A stretch of 64,000 nt of DNA from Marchantia polymorpha subsp. ruderalis. Its lineage: Eukaryota; Streptophyta; Marchantiopsida; Marchantiales; Marchantiaceae. Positions 11,120 to 23,853 of the stretch are shown piece by piece (position 1 is the first letter of the stretch; every line of letters begins with the position of its first letter). The stretch lies in assembly GCA_037833965.1 (NCBI GenBank), contig AP031354.1, positions 14,362,001 to 14,426,000 on the forward strand, written 5' to 3'. The translations under genes were made by a program, and so were the position numbers. Below the pieces are notes generated by a model, which made no database searches, was not told the DNA's origin, and saw only the letters and a list, made by a program, of their open reading frames with translations.

Positions 11120-14065
11120 GTGGACGGTTCAAGGGGGCGTCTCTTTGTATATATACAGTGCCAGATGATTTGGCTATCGACCCCGGTTACTCACTTCACT
11201 GAAAGATTGGGACTTCGCAGGGTACTGGTGGATCAGTTCCACATCTCGTGAGGTTTGTATAATGTGTATCTCGCACCTCCTATGACTTATAGCATGTTTT
11301 GATTTTGTAGCGATGATGACTGCTCATCGCCGACGCATGAGCGATCAAGTTTCATCTGAAAGCCGCATGGTTCCGGATGAAAGCAACAAAACAATGAGGA
11401 CTACACATCGAGATTGTTTTGGTGAATTTGATTTGTATCATACTGAGGCGACAAGATCGACAAGATACAACAAACTCAAAATACGACCGTGCTGGGAAAG
11501 GCGTGCTACTGAAGCACTCGCTTCACGCGAAGACACTGAAAGGCACACGTCTCATGACAACCAGTTGCCTCCGGGTTCCATGTTCCTACGGGTATTTTGC
11601 AACCAGCCTAGATACTTTGAGAATGCCCAGGGTTTGTCACACAGATGATTCTTGTAGGTCTGTAAATATACATGTTAGGGGTTTCTCCAGATCTTCAGAT
11701 TTATTCGAACATAGCTCATAGCTGAAGTGGAGCAGAGTTGGACGGTGTCTTTAGGCTAGCAAGTCCAGCTCACACCTGTGTTGTTCACGTTACTTGGACT
11801 TCCGCAATGTACTTTTACCTCTAAATTCAAGGTTTGAAATACTTTAAGATGGTGTGATTCATGTTACGAAGCTAAGGATATGCTATCCCTCGACATCAGT
11901 CTTATCTAGAATTAATATTAACAGCATCCTCCAATAAACTTATCTAGATCTAGCGCATGACCCATGAAAGCGGCGACGCCATCACAAAACCACAAGGCCA
12001 ACACCATAACGCACCCCGACATGTTGGGTGGGGGGGGGGGGGAGGCGATTGGTTGTATAAGAGCAATTCGTCGATCATCTGTTCCCAAGTGGTTTTACAG
12101 TCCACTCAGTTTTCGATTCCGCTCTGCTGCTGATACCTCCACTATGGGCGCGCTTGTTTTGTGTTCCATGGCCCTTCCGGGCTTACTGTGCACTGGGTAT
12201 CTCGATCTATCAATTACCTTGAATGAGGCTGAAAAGGCCGCATCTTCACAAGACGGGATATATTACAGATGGACAGATGCCGTGAATGTATATATCTATC
12301 CTGCTGTTGTAGAGATGCCCGCATCGAACATCTTCAGCATGAGCTCACTACTGCTCCGAAAATATAGTCTGGAGTGACTGGGAACTTTCGCTCGTTGATG
12401 CATTAGAGATAGAGGAATCTATACGATCCACTCCACATCCTATTTCAATAGTATATTGATTCCCGTTTCAAGCATTCGTTTCGGCAGAGAGGGCAAACTT
12501 CCGAATCACGTAGATTCCAGCACAAATTTTTGGACACTAGTATGACGGCACCAGATCTTTCCTCTCGTCACGTGGTGCCGAACAAGCAAAGATGGTTCAG
12601 AAGATTCAGTTTTACAAGCAGTATCCCGATTATATTCGCGGTAAGAACTCGTTTCCTGAAGCAGTACCTGAATTCGCTGGAGACAGCGTACTCTCGCTGT
12701 GTCATAGCTTCCCCATCAGAAACATGGTTGTCTTAACTCCCACAAGACAAGCTCAAGAGAACTATGGACTCATAAATCGACCGATACTTGATATTGCAAA
12801 CATGGTGTGCATCAATGTTTCCGTATCGACTCTGTCTTTTGCGGTAGCCTTGTCCACTGCACACTGGAGGGAATATGCTTGGAAGAAATTTTTGTGATGG
12901 ACAACTCGTGCTCCATTGGAGATGATCATGCAGATTGAAGAAACAATGCGCACTGAGCTGATTCCTCGCAGGGTTAGTCCCTCTTAGCCGAAGGGCCCTC
13001 GAGTCTTCATGAGGTTGGACAACATCCTCCTCCTTCTTCGTAACGTCGCAGCAGCTGCAGTCTCAGAGCCTCGCTGGGCATCCGTTTTCATTTTCAATCC
13101 TTCGTCCGGGTCCTGCGCTCTCTTTGAGACTCATCCTTCCCGCACGCATCTTGCACATCTCAACATTTCTTCTTTATCGACCGTCCTCTCCCCTCCATTC
13201 GCACGACCCTCTCGATTTGATTGATTCGCTCCGCGAACTGGACTCGGCGGAACACGGACCGATGGAGGAGGTCACGAGGAGACAACGTATCCGACAGAAT
13301 CAGGGACTACTATGGTATCTAGATGTACCTCAATAGCACGTGGGTCGGTTGATGTCTTTCGAGTATGCACACAGTTCGTGGGTCTAGTACTGTACGTACA
13401 ATCCTGGGTTCAAGGCGCGAGTCACAGAGTCGCATGTGGGTCGAAACTATCATTACAGGAAGCTAACATGTCTTCAGTTACATGTCTTCAGTTTCTGCAG
13501 CACTGCGGCTCTCACATAAGGGGCACAAGGAAAACGAGAAGTTCAGGGTATGCAATCTGAGTGCTTTCCATCTACAAAACTAACTCTCAATGTCGAGTGA
13601 ATGCGGTGAAAGGCTTGAATGTTCTGAGTGCACGATCATGAAACCCGGATGTGCTCAGACTGAGGAGAGGTTGCTGTAATCTTCTGCGATCTGAGCTCCT
13701 TGTGGGCAATAGGGCTGTCAAAGGCTCTTCCTTTTAACTGTACAGACACACATGACACTTCCAACCGGGCGCCAGATGCTCTCCAGCGTTATTCAATTAC
13801 TTGTGAAGACCAAGGCATGTGCTCCGAATGCCGAGATAACATGCTGTCCATCGCGAGGTCCACTTATAAACTGGGGACCTCTAAAAGCTCTTGAGCGATG
13901 AACTTGCCTCTGGTCTTGAAGAAAGGAGACGAAGGGAACTTGTTCTGTGCGGCGGAGCCGGAAGGATTCTGTGACGACTAGCGGCGGGTTTCCTCTTTAT
14001 AGTTGTTGGGGCTCCTGGTGATCGACGGAATTAGGCCTAGAGCTTTGAGAATTTTTCCTAGAGGT
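11120..14065. other. Intergenic stretch, no gene recognised
   Basis: Several open frames (11313-11648, 11964-12377, 12592-12897) have no family resemblance and no convincing splice partners. The frame at 12592-12897 reads smoothly (for example FYKQYPDYIRGKNSFPEAVP), so a lineage-specific or broken exon cannot be excluded. A run of G with one T lies at 12025-12042. Short direct duplications of catgtcttcagtt occur near 13470-13495. Confidence 0.4.
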
Positions 14066-17000
14066 CTAAGCGTTCGGATCAGCAGAAGCTTTCTCGCTCG
14101 CATTGAGAAGAATGTTTTCAAGTGCAGCTGTCGTCCTTTGCACATCATTTGCCTCAGTCTGAGAGCTCCTTCTCTGCAGGGCGTTGTCAGGAGAATCTTG
14201 GTCTGGAACCGAGGGTACTGCTTGTGTTGTGGCATCTCTCTCAGATGCATTCTCGACAGTGGGTGCTCCTGTGGAAACTCTTCTTGGATTGGGCCTCGGT
14301 GGCTCACTGTCCTGTCTAACGTAGGGTTCCGTTTCATTCTCGTTGATGTTCTGTGAGCTCCTCCCTTGCTGCTCATTTGCAGAGGAGGATGCTCGCCTAG
14401 AACCAGCTGCCGCGGCGGCACTCACTGCCACAATACCCTCACGTTCAACAATCTGTGGCTCACTCGCAGGGCGGTTTGGTGCAATCCTTCTTTGTTGCGC
14501 ATTGTCAGTATTTTGGGATGGTCGCCTCGAAGCTCTTCTCGAGCCGGTAGTATTCGACTCTGTATCCTGGCCTACGTTAGCCTGTGGAGATTTCTGCGAG
14601 CTCCTTCTTTGCAGACTATTGTCGTTAGATTGTAAGGCCTCCAGTCTTTCGGAAGGTCTTCTTGAACCAGTACTTACTGAACCATCCTGGTCTGTACTGT
14701 TTTCAGAGGAGGCATCAGATCTTCTCCTCCGCAAAGCATTCTCATTATTCTGGGACTCTCGTCTAGAGCCTCTTCTTGAACCGGTATTTCCAGCTCCACT
14801 ATCTTGGCCTGCATTAGATTCCGAATGAATAGCAGAAGAATTTTGGGAAACCCTCCTCGCTAGAGCGAGGTCGACAGTCTGAGAGATTCTTCTCTGCAGA
14901 GTACTCTCGAGTGATTTCATGAGGTTTTCAGTTGAAGCCGAGGTTTCTGGTGGATCAAAAGTGTCACCAGTGCTTGCATTATTTGCCTGAGAGGCTCGCC
15001 TGGAAGGTCTTCGAGAACCAGATTTGCCTGCAACACTGGAATCTCTCGAGGCATTAGAGCTTCCCGCACTGCTCTGGCGACTAGATTGACTGGCTTTAGA
15101 ACTTCTTCGACTTTGATTCGGACCACCGTTTTCTCTATTTGTGCCACCTTGGTCCATAGCCAACGACTGCAACATCTGGTCCAGGACCATCCTAACAGCC
15201 GCTTCAGCATTCTCATCCACCTCCGGTTCCTCTGCAGCTTCGGATTCGACATCGCTAGCCTGCGTGGGAACCTCATCAGGCCTAGCTTCCTGGTTCTGGA
15301 CATTCCCCCCACTGGCATTACTCTGTCGTCCACCGCTAGCTCCACTACTTCTCCTCTGAGAAGCTCTCTGCTTACTCGGCCTGCGATGATCAGCATCATC
15401 GTCGACTTCAGCAAGAGACGCTCGGGGAGGACTTGCTCTGCTTTGCTCTCTCGCGTCGTCGCCATGTGAGAGTCGTAGGCTGTCATTACTACCATCGCTA
15501 CTATTCGACAATCTCCTTCTCGGGAATGCATCCGCGAGGCTCCCATCGCCCGGCCAAGATCTCGATGACCTTCCCGGGCTCGTGTCTTCTGTCCCGCCCA
15601 GACTGATGGGCACAAACCATTGGACAGCTGGAAATCTTCGTTGTTTGGGAGCTGTGATGGTCAAGACCCCGAGATCTAGCTCAGCGCTGATCCTGTCAAT
15701 AATAACATTCTCTGGAAGCCGGAAGCGCCTCACAAATCCGCCGACCCAGCGCTCTACTTGGCGCCTGTTGATGCTATCCAGGGGCCAAGCTTCTTGTTCG
15801 AACCGCTCTCCACTGATCTGCAACACAGGGCCTCCCTCGATCACCACCTGCAGATCCTGTTTTCTCAATCCTGCCGAGGACAGATGAGACTTTCAGTTGC
15901 CGAGGAGCAATTTTGCGACTCATGCAAGCTTGGGGAGATTCACATTTTTTTCCTCCCGCCTCTTCTTTTTCGCGTTTCCCCTCATGCCCAGTCGGCTCGA
16001 CTGGAGCTGAGAGGTCAGTCATTAAGTCAGCACCCACGCCAAGGAAGGAATCTGTCGATGTCTAACTGCAGAGCTGACACTGCGGCTTCCCTCTCTTCAG
16101 GAACGAAAGCGCTAAAAAGAATGTGTATGTTGATCAGATAGGAAGAAAGACGAAAAGGCTCATATTAGAACTAATGATGTCAAAGTGCTCGCGGAGTCCC
16201 AAACATGGCTACGACATCACTCTGAGCGATGTTAATAATGAATCTGTCAAGGGACCTGGACGAATCACCGGTTGGGGGGGGTGGGGGGTGGGTAGCTTTT
16301 TAATAAACCCTGGCTCGTTGGGAGAGACGTGCTTTGACCGTACGTGCGCAGGAGAATATGTGGCAATCTCTAGAGTACAGGACAGTACAGATCACTCTCT
16401 GCTCGCAGCTCAAGGTTTCTGATCCCTAGAAACAGTAGGAACGAAACCAGCCTGTATAATCCGGCGTTAACAATGTGTGCTTAGCGGAAATTAGTCAGGT
16501 CTACGTGCTGCTGGTAGAGCGTCTGATTGCAACTGGATTTGACGAGTCACTCCACAGCTTTCCACGAGATCAGTGAGGCCGTGCATTGGGAAGCCAACGA
16601 ACCCAACGCTCCCGTAGTGGGCACCTCTAGGACCAACACGTCATGCCACTCGGATCGAACGTGGCAATTGCGCAGCTCACAATCTTAATCGATTATTTTA
16701 ATAAAGAATTCAGATTCTAATAGAAAGTGAGATTGGGATCGTTTTCTTACTCGAATCAACTACACGGGGCTGATTGAAGGGAGGATGCTTTAAGGAATTT
16801 GGTCTGGGGTTGGCTAGAATGACGATCAAAATCAACTCAGCCCATTCAAAGCAGGGAATGTTGATGGGGACAAGGTCATACGAGCTGCCACACCTGATTA
16901 AGAATTTAACTCCCGTAAAATTTCGGGAACATTGCACGATAGTTTCACTGAATTTCTTGCGCAGAGAAAGCCCAGAAAGCATACCAGGAACGTCCGCCTT

Positions 17001-17282
17001 GATTACATGAGCGTCGATCGTTTCTAGCCAGTTGATGTGGACATTGCCCACGCCAGAGACAGAAGCAGGATCGGGCCGAACAACGTGATCGACAAAAGGT
17101 AGTGAATCTCCCAAAATATTGACGTATGAAATTTCCCCCGAGGGAACTATCACAGTTCGTATAATCTGAGGCATGGCTCGAGCGACTGATAATTCATCCC
17201 CCACAGGACCAGACGAACTTCTCGACACCTCAAACACATTGATGGGCTGATAGATGCTCGAGATCGGATGCAAGTAGTTCAT
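14066..17282 (-). CDS. Small heat-shock (alpha-crystallin/HSP20) domain protein with long repetitive tail
   Basis: Exons on the minus strand are 17282-16985 and 15870-14066, giving 700 residues. The 1114-bp intron interrupts the crystallin domain in phase 1 at ADVPG/LRKQDL, rejoining a classic HSP20 reading. The domain spans about residues 77-175: HINWLETIDAHVIKADVPG, then GPVLQISGERF, FVRRFRLPENV and GVLTITAPK. HSP20 proteins normally end soon after the domain, as ATP-independent holdases. Here about 525 more residues follow, rich in Ser, Arg, Asn and Gln, with degenerate units starting GSRR at residues 384, 463, 501, 542 and 589 and about 18 RRxS motifs. Three short helical segments break the tail (about 322-338, 413-440 and 679-694). 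The first 76 residues are unlike any targeting signal I recognise. The start ATG opens exon 1. The function of the tail is unknown. Confidence 0.85.
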
Positions 17283-20200
17283 ATTCGCAGGCAGTGAAGA
17301 GAGTAATCCACGGCACTTTCTAGTTGATTAATCCCTGCTCCCACATTCGCCCATACGCCGCGGAAATCTGGTGCAGCATGGAGGAGAAAAACCATGATTC
17401 GGCAAGGAGAGCACATCTGAACCAGTTCCCGATGAGAACGACTTCCGACGGCGGAAGGCCTTCCGACAAAATCCCCGATGGCCACAAGTGAAGCAGCCGA
17501 ATGCAAGAATTGTCATCGTGGACGAATTGTGGAAGCACGACCTTCCCTTCGAGGTAAATCGAGCGCTTGGAGATTCGGAGGGGGTACAAAGGAGAATCTG
17601 GGCACTTGTCTACCGACCAATTACATGCAAGCGCACAGTTCGAAAATATACAGTCTCGATTTGTCCCGTAATATGAACGTGAACATTCCAGGTTTTGATT
17701 CAATTGAAGCGCGACACGCGGCCCACACGAGATCCAAAAGACAAACTACGACCAATTGAGCTCGAGTGATTTGAAAGTCCACGATGCCCAAAGGCCCACA
17801 GCCATGCATGAAAGAGGAGCCAGACAGGGAGCCCGAGACTGTACGGCTAAAGCAAACGCTACCGTGAGCAGAGCCACTGCATCCATGAAAAGAGAGATGT
17901 AGTGTACGGTCGCATTAGTCAGTCGTCATCACTTATTGCTTCTGTTATGGGTTTTATTTTATTGTCCTCTCAGTCAGAGATGGTCCTGGGGCAAATGCTA
18001 AATGCGAATGACGAAGCATTCCAGTTTCGGAAAGTGCGGAATTGATATCCCGGTCAGGAGCTTTTCTATTTTCTAATTTATTGCCATTGATCACTAGTTA
18101 TCCCTTGACATGAATGTATATATTCCTTCATGCTCTAACCAGAAAACTGCTACGGGGACTGGACTTGAGCCTTGAGTTCATCTCCGTTACTCGGTGCAGT
18201 GAATGCTTACATGATTGCAGATAAGAGGGCATTTACTCATGTTTTATACTTTAGGAGCCCCTCCATAAAGCACTGAAAAATTCTGTGCAGGACTGTGACA
18301 AAAGTAAATCATGAATTGTGGAGTTTGAGGAAATATGCATGCAATCACCCCTCTGACGACCTGGGAATGCCAAAGACAGACATGTTCAAGGCATGAGTTC
18401 CTGAAAAAAGCCAATGACATTCCTGAAACAATTATTCTCCTCGACACCAATTACTCCGCAAACTTGAACTTCATCTCTCATGGACAGTTTAGTTTCGTGG
18501 AGTAAATGATGGAGCAGGTCAGTTCTGACATGATCCCTTTACTCACAAAAACTGTAGGATGCATGTGCTTCTGATAATTGATGAGTTGCATTGTACAACG
18601 GCCTGAATTCCTGATTATCTTCACAATCAGCGCACAACAACCACTTCAGAGATGGTGCATAAACTGAGCTCTTCATTGTTTGTTGCCAAAATTTCTGGTG
18701 TGAGCTATTCCCACTGATTTTGTATCTGGTTTTTAGCATTGCCAAGTGGTGGCAATGCTCTAATCCGGGCACTGGGTCTGGGATCTTCAGGCTATGGCAG
18801 GTAACAGAATCCAGCTACAGCATTTTAGGATAAAGCTTTCAACATATTTGACAAAGAACACTTTCACCACAGTGCTATTCTTTTATGAAGCTTTTGGCAC
18901 AATCAAGCAATAAATGTAGCATGCATACAACAGTCATGCATGCATATGACGAAATTCTTAGACTCTGAGCACAGGAAATTGAACAACGTATTGCTTGACT
19001 CAGTGATGAGCAAGATGATCCATGTAAGTCATTGACCAAATAGGCGAATGCACATGCATATGCAGGATAGTAAGCAAGCAAATTTGAAAACAAGTCTACG
19101 TGTACTCACGAAATCGTAACGGGGGACTCAGCATCCGCCTTTTGAAGATCAAGTCGTTGACCTATGTACCGTCTTCGAAGTGCAACAGAAATTAGATATT
19201 GGAAGACATATAGTACAATCTCTCACCAACTGTTGGTAGGGTCAGAGATATGAACTGAACATTTACAGACCGTGTTTTGTAGCAATCTTTGGGATTATCC
19301 ACAAGGAAAAAAATTACGATTGTCGTGGATGCACTATAGTTTGATCATCTAAGTCAGAATAGGCTGTATTGAAAGCTGTGATAGAATAATTGATGACCAG
19401 ATTCCTAAATTTCCAAACCTCGCAGAGATTGTTCATAGATAGGGCACTAGAAGGTTTGTAAGTAATAAAAGAACATTCAGAAGAATATGATACGTAAGTA
19501 TAGCGGCCGTGGTACACTGAACGTGTTACTGAGAAAACATGACACAGAATTCGACTAGATAGAGAATATCACAATGTCTTAAATCCTTGTAGAGGATCAG
19601 TTCTAAAATTAAGAACTGACTGATTGAGCTCAAATAACAGATGCCGGATAAAGGACAAAGTGAAGTATGATACCTATGCGCTTCAAGATTTAGGACTTCA
19701 CATCTTCGAAGAAAATTGTAATCGGATATAGAAGCAGCTTTGATTTGAATTGAATTGTTGAAGTACCGCAGCTATCTACATCTGTATATTATTGATGCAG
19801 TGAAGCAAATACACTCGTTCCTTAAAACTCAGTTTGTAATGCTTGTCGTTGGTCTCGGATCTGCATGACGTTCACCTACTTCCAGTAGCCTTTCAGGTTG
19901 TAGGATCTACACTCGATTAACACATGTTCGAATACAGATGTTGCCTCGTTTTCCAGATATTACAGGAAGCCTGCAACTGCAGTACGTACCTCTACAGACT
20001 TCTGATTTGCAGGTCAGGTTTTGAGACTTTGACTCTCTGGAGAACACCGTCCTACACACTCTGCACCTTTTCCTCTGTTCTCTGTCCTTAGACATGGTCA
20101 GCATCTAAGCAGGACAAACTTTTTGGGAACGCTCCTCGTCATGGCAAGCAGTGCTTTTGGTCGATTTTTAGGTCTGGTCTGCGATCCTTTTGTCTTGAAG

Positions 20201-22094
20201 AAGAAGGTACAGGATCAGTCTATTTATCTTTGGTCTTCGCCTTAAATCTGACTTCCATCGTCAACTGTCCGTCCCGAGACATTGGAGTTCGATCCTTCAC
20301 AGACTTATTTCGTAGTCTAGCTAGGTCAGAAGGTAAAAAGTCCCATACATCGTATGATTCATTCGGTATACGACATTGTCTTCTCTCTTTGGTTGTCAAG
20401 AGTAAGTCTACGAATTACTGCTTTCGGCATGTGGAGGAGAACCAAAGGCAGTGTACATCTTTTTGGAGGACTGGCTGTTTGATGTTCAGTTCGGGAGACA
20501 GGCAGCGCAATTCACAAATTTCTGCAGCAGAGTTACAAGATCCAAGAACTTCAATTAACTCCAGCTTCCCGGGATTCAATTCTTGGATATGAGTATATGT
20601 TTCCCCGTGTACTTCAGTGCTGTTCGACTGTCGTCGTTGTTGTTTCCCAAGTAGCAAACCTTTGAAAAACTCTTGGCTGTGATGTCCAGTAAGTTGATAA
20701 CCTCTCACGAATTTGTAAAGTCTTTCAATTTTAATTTCGCTCTTTTCAATTTCGGCCTACATAGAAATCCCACGAAAAAATATCGATGAGAAACACGTGT
20801 CGATGGTCGGCACTTCTAATTCTAATCCGCCTCTGATTTTGCCAAGAACTCAAATCTTGATAAGCGGAGCAAGAGATCTTTCCTGCGAGAAAGAGACCGG
20901 GAACTTCATTCACCAGCTGTCATTAACTGCAAAGGGACATGCCATACGCCATAGTCAGCCAGTCAAAATACAAGCTTCCTCGTACAGCAGGTACAATAAA
21001 TGGTTCACAAAAGAAGTCTTCGCCTTGGGCGACAAATGAAAGATATACAACTGGATATAGGTCCTGTCGAAGCTGACAGGTCCTGGAGGAACATCAGAAA
21101 AGCAGTTGTACAACCATGATATAGCTTCCCCGCTGTTAGACCGCATACAATACTGCACATTCAAAAACGATTGGCAAACGGCCGAAGAGTCTTGCAACTC
21201 ACAAAACAGCCATGGATTCGACAGCTTTCAAAGCTCTTTCTACATCTACGCTCTCTCGATGCTGGCTGCTCAGGCCGGCAGGACAGGAGGAGGTACCCAA
21301 ATGAAAATTCCCGGGACATGCCTTCATTCCATGGATCGTGAACGCTCGGTCCCAGTGACAGAAAGTACTACTACTGTATTAAGTAAGCATCGTGCTCTTC
21401 GAACGAGTTTACAATCTATACCTTGGCCAGAGGGGAGACCTCAAATGAGACTGGTGGCAGTTATACGTTCCTTAATGTGTTTCCTGTACACAAGATGCTG
21501 CATCAACCTAAGCCCATAAGGGGGCGGACTAACTCTGTACTTAAGTTCCATCAGCTACCTACAACCCACACACACCTGTTTCAAGGGCATGGCAGAGCCA
21601 ACAAAATTTGTCCACTGCCAGAGCTCTTCAAGGAGCTGCGGGAACCTCTAATTTAGATATAGGAGCATCATCAGCTGGAATTGCATACTTGGGAACTCAC
21701 AGAGCCTGCAGTAATAGACTCCACAAGATCCTATTTTCGAAACTTTGTGCTACTCAGCTTCCAGCAGCTAAACATAAGGATGTCTGTTTTATCCTATCAT
21801 CAAACAGAAAAGATCGGTAGGTACAATGAACTAACTTACAGGCCTCACAGTCCACTGTGAGGCAGCGCCGACTAATCGAGGATTAGCGACGCAATCTAGC
21901 AAAATCTAGCAAGTAGCAAGTAGCAAGAATGAGATAAAACGGAGAACTACAAATAAGGCGACTGCAGCAACTGATTGATCCGATGAGCAGAACTCTCGTG
22001 TAATTCTGTGCATGGCTTGGCTTTGCCGTGCCAGAGCCTGGCACTTCGTGCGAAGCGGTTTCATGGGCAGCACTGTGGCGTGTGAGAGGTATAG
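17283..22094. other. Intergenic stretch between the HSP20-domain and SnRK2 genes
   Basis: This region is about 4.8 kb of moderate GC. The open frames are short, overlap on both strands and have no recognised domains. One Cys-rich minus-strand frame (19907-20104) is listed separately. Small tandem words such as caagtag repeated near 21905-21922 are the only repeats noted. The right end includes the 3' flank of the kinase gene. Confidence 0.4.
19907..20104 (-). CDS. Cys-rich 65-residue frame, unidentified (possible zinc-ribbon fragment)
   Basis: The frame starts with a true ATG and ends at a stop. It holds a basic stretch with REQRKRCRVC, followed by Cys at spacings reminiscent of a treble-clef or zinc-ribbon fold (CRVC, then TCKSEVC, then TYCSC). 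PiggyBac-type transposases end in a similar RKRCxxC ribbon, so this may be a transposase C-terminal relic, but no DDE domain was found upstream. It could equally be a chance frame. Confidence 0.2.
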   Translation of the reverse strand: MLTMSKDREQRKRCRVCRTVFSRESKSQNLTCKSEVCRGTYCSCRLPVISGKRGNICIRTCVNRV

Positions 22095-23138
22095 CTACAT
22101 GGAGCAAACGAACTCCCCATCACTCTCTACATCGACGTCCAAGTCACAATCGTCGGCCTCGCCGGAGTCACCGAGTAGGGCATCGGTACTTTGCCCTGGT
22201 CCAGGAATTCGGGCTTCGTTGATGAGCTGGTGTATCTCTTCGATGCTTTGCGGGGGATGATTGGGGTCATCGAAAATGTAGCTGTTGACGTTGGACCCAT
22301 CCTCAATGTCCGCTGGCAGGTTTCTTAAAAACCACGGATGCGCCTGAATCTCTTCCATCGTAATTCGTTCCGCTGGATTTGTGACGAAAATTCGCGTTAA
22401 CAAATGTCTGCACTCACTTGAAATTTGTACATATTCTGGAATAGAGTACGACACATTCATTATTCGTCTTATGGTTTTGACGAAATTCTTCCGATCTTCA
22501 GGGTCTTCAAACGGGTACGCTCCAACCAGCATCACGAAAAGTGTCACTCCACACGACCACACGTCGGCCAGCTTGCCATCATACTCTTTCTTCGCGAGCA
22601 CTTCCGGGGCAATATACGCAGGCGTGCCCACCGTGGACTTGGGCTGGGAATGAAGGAGAGACGACTTTGAATATCCGAAGTCACAAATCTTCAGGCGAGG
22701 GGCAGGACTCCCATCCAGAAGCGTGTTCTCCAGTTTCAGATCTCGGTGACATATTTGCATCGAATGGCAGTAGCTGACTCCAGAAATGAGCTGCTGGAAA
22801 AAGAATCTGGCCTCGTCCTCGCTGAAGCGCCCCATGTTGCAAATACGTTCGAACAGCTCTCCCCCGGCGGCATATTCCATGACAATTGCCAAGTGAGTCG
22901 GAGTGACCAATAGCTCCTTGAATCGTACAATGTTGGGATGACGAAGAGACCTATGGTTGATGATTTCCCTCTTGACATTCTCGTCAATTTTCTCTCCACG
23001 CTCGATGTATTTTATAGCCACCATCTCTCGGGTCAGCTTGTCTTTCATGAGTCTGGCCACTCCAAAATTACCCGACCCAATATCCCGCACCAACTCATAC
23101 CTATTCGTATCATGCTGAATCTCAGTGGGCATATCCAT
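22095..23138 (-). CDS. SnRK2: SnRK2 serine/threonine kinase, subclass III (ABA/osmotic stress), intronless
   Basis: A single uninterrupted frame of 347 residues, the normal SnRK2 length. Kinase landmarks are all present: glycine loop GSGNFGVA (21-28), catalytic Lys43 in [11 protein letters not shown] (131-138), DFG (153-155), and the activation loop with Ser168 and Thr169 in [15 protein letters not shown], matching the phosphorylation pair known from OST1/SnRK2.6. The SnRK2 box (about 299-314, [13 protein letters not shown]) and an Asp-rich C-terminal box (about 329-347, [12 protein letters not shown]) indicate subclass III, which is released from PP2C inhibition by ABA receptors and phosphorylates transcription factors and channels. 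Angiosperm SnRK2 genes usually have about nine exons, so the lack of introns is notable. No defects are visible. An ACGTG element lies upstream. Confidence 0.95.
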   Translation of the reverse strand: MDMPTEIQHDTNRYELVRDIGSGNFGVARLMKDKLTREMVAIKYIERGEKIDENVKREIINHRSLRHPNIVRFKELLVTPTHLAIVMEYAAGGELFERICNMGRFSEDEARFFFQQLISGVSYCHSMQICHRDLKLENTLLDGSPAPRLKICDFGYSKSSLLHSQPKSTVGTPAYIAPEVLAKKEYDGKLADVWSCGVTLFVMLVGAYPFEDPEDRKNFVKTIRRIMNVSYSIPEYVQISSECRHLLTRIFVTNPAERITMEEIQAHPWFLRNLPADIEDGSNVNSYIFDDPNHPPQSIEEIHQLINEARIPGPGQSTDALLGDSGEADDCDLDVDVESDGEFVCSM

Positions 23139-23734
23139 GCTGCCTCCCTCTCAACTTCACAAATTGACAGCTCTTGCCTTCCTTCTTACTAAAAGTGCAT
23201 TCTATACCGCCTCTCCTCTCGTCTACTCCTCTTGATCCTTCCCCTCGTCTCTTCAGAATAGCTCGACCCAATTCCGAGGTGTCCAAATTCCTCCTCCTCC
23301 TCCCTCTTTGCCCCCTCTCCTTCTGCACCTATCACTTCCTCTGTAATTCCCCCCCACTAAACTCAGCTGGCAATTCTGTTCCTTTCAGGACAAGTCAGGA
23401 GAAATTAAGACGTAGCAGAGGGTACAGACATGCAACCTCCAGGTGTAAATCTCTGGTATCTGTTAGCTCCCTGGTATCATGATGATGAACAAACGGATTT
23501 GTTCTCGTCTGCACAGAGACGGGCCTATCGAGGAATTCAGAACCACTTCCACGAATAAATCCAGACCTAAAACTCATGCACACACTCCATCGAAAAATCT
23601 ACCTCACGCACGCTCCACAGAAATCTGTCCCTGCCTCCCCGTCCCCCTACCCTTCTCTCGCTCGCTCTCTCTAGCTCTCTCCCCCCGGGAATCGATCTGG
23701 AATTGATCAGACTGCCGTGCAACATCAACAACGT

Positions 23735-23853
23735 CGTAGTCGTCGTCGTCGTCCTCCCTCCTAGTCCGTCCTCGTCCCCCCCTCCTCACACCGAAGCACC
23801 CAGACAGTAGCGACAAAAGACAGTAGCAGCAGTAGCAGCAGCAGCAGCAGCAA
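23735..23853. repeat. Triplet microsatellites in the SnRK2 upstream region
   Basis: A gtc run (about 23737-23752) and an agc run (about 23829-23850) lie within 120 bp. On the kinase's own strand they read GAC and GCT repeats. They would fall inside the leader if transcription starts near 24060, where length variation could matter. Confidence 0.8.

Noticed and set aside
14343-15615. Long open frames overlapping the HSP20-domain tail on other frames and on the plus strand (for example 14343-14828, 14917-15615, 15086-15469)
   Set aside because: They are shadows of the repetitive Ser/Arg codons in the true exon. The minus-strand frame continues the crystallin domain through a correct splice.
16490-16570. 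tRNA-like stretch with tggtagagcg and a possible GCA anticodon region
   Set aside because: There is no matching T-arm (GTTC-like box), no acceptor stem pairing and wrong spacing, so it is not a tRNA gene.
23122-23328. Possible upstream reading frame overlapping the SnRK2 start
   Set aside because: On inspection it begins with GTG, not ATG, so it is not a credible upstream open reading frame.
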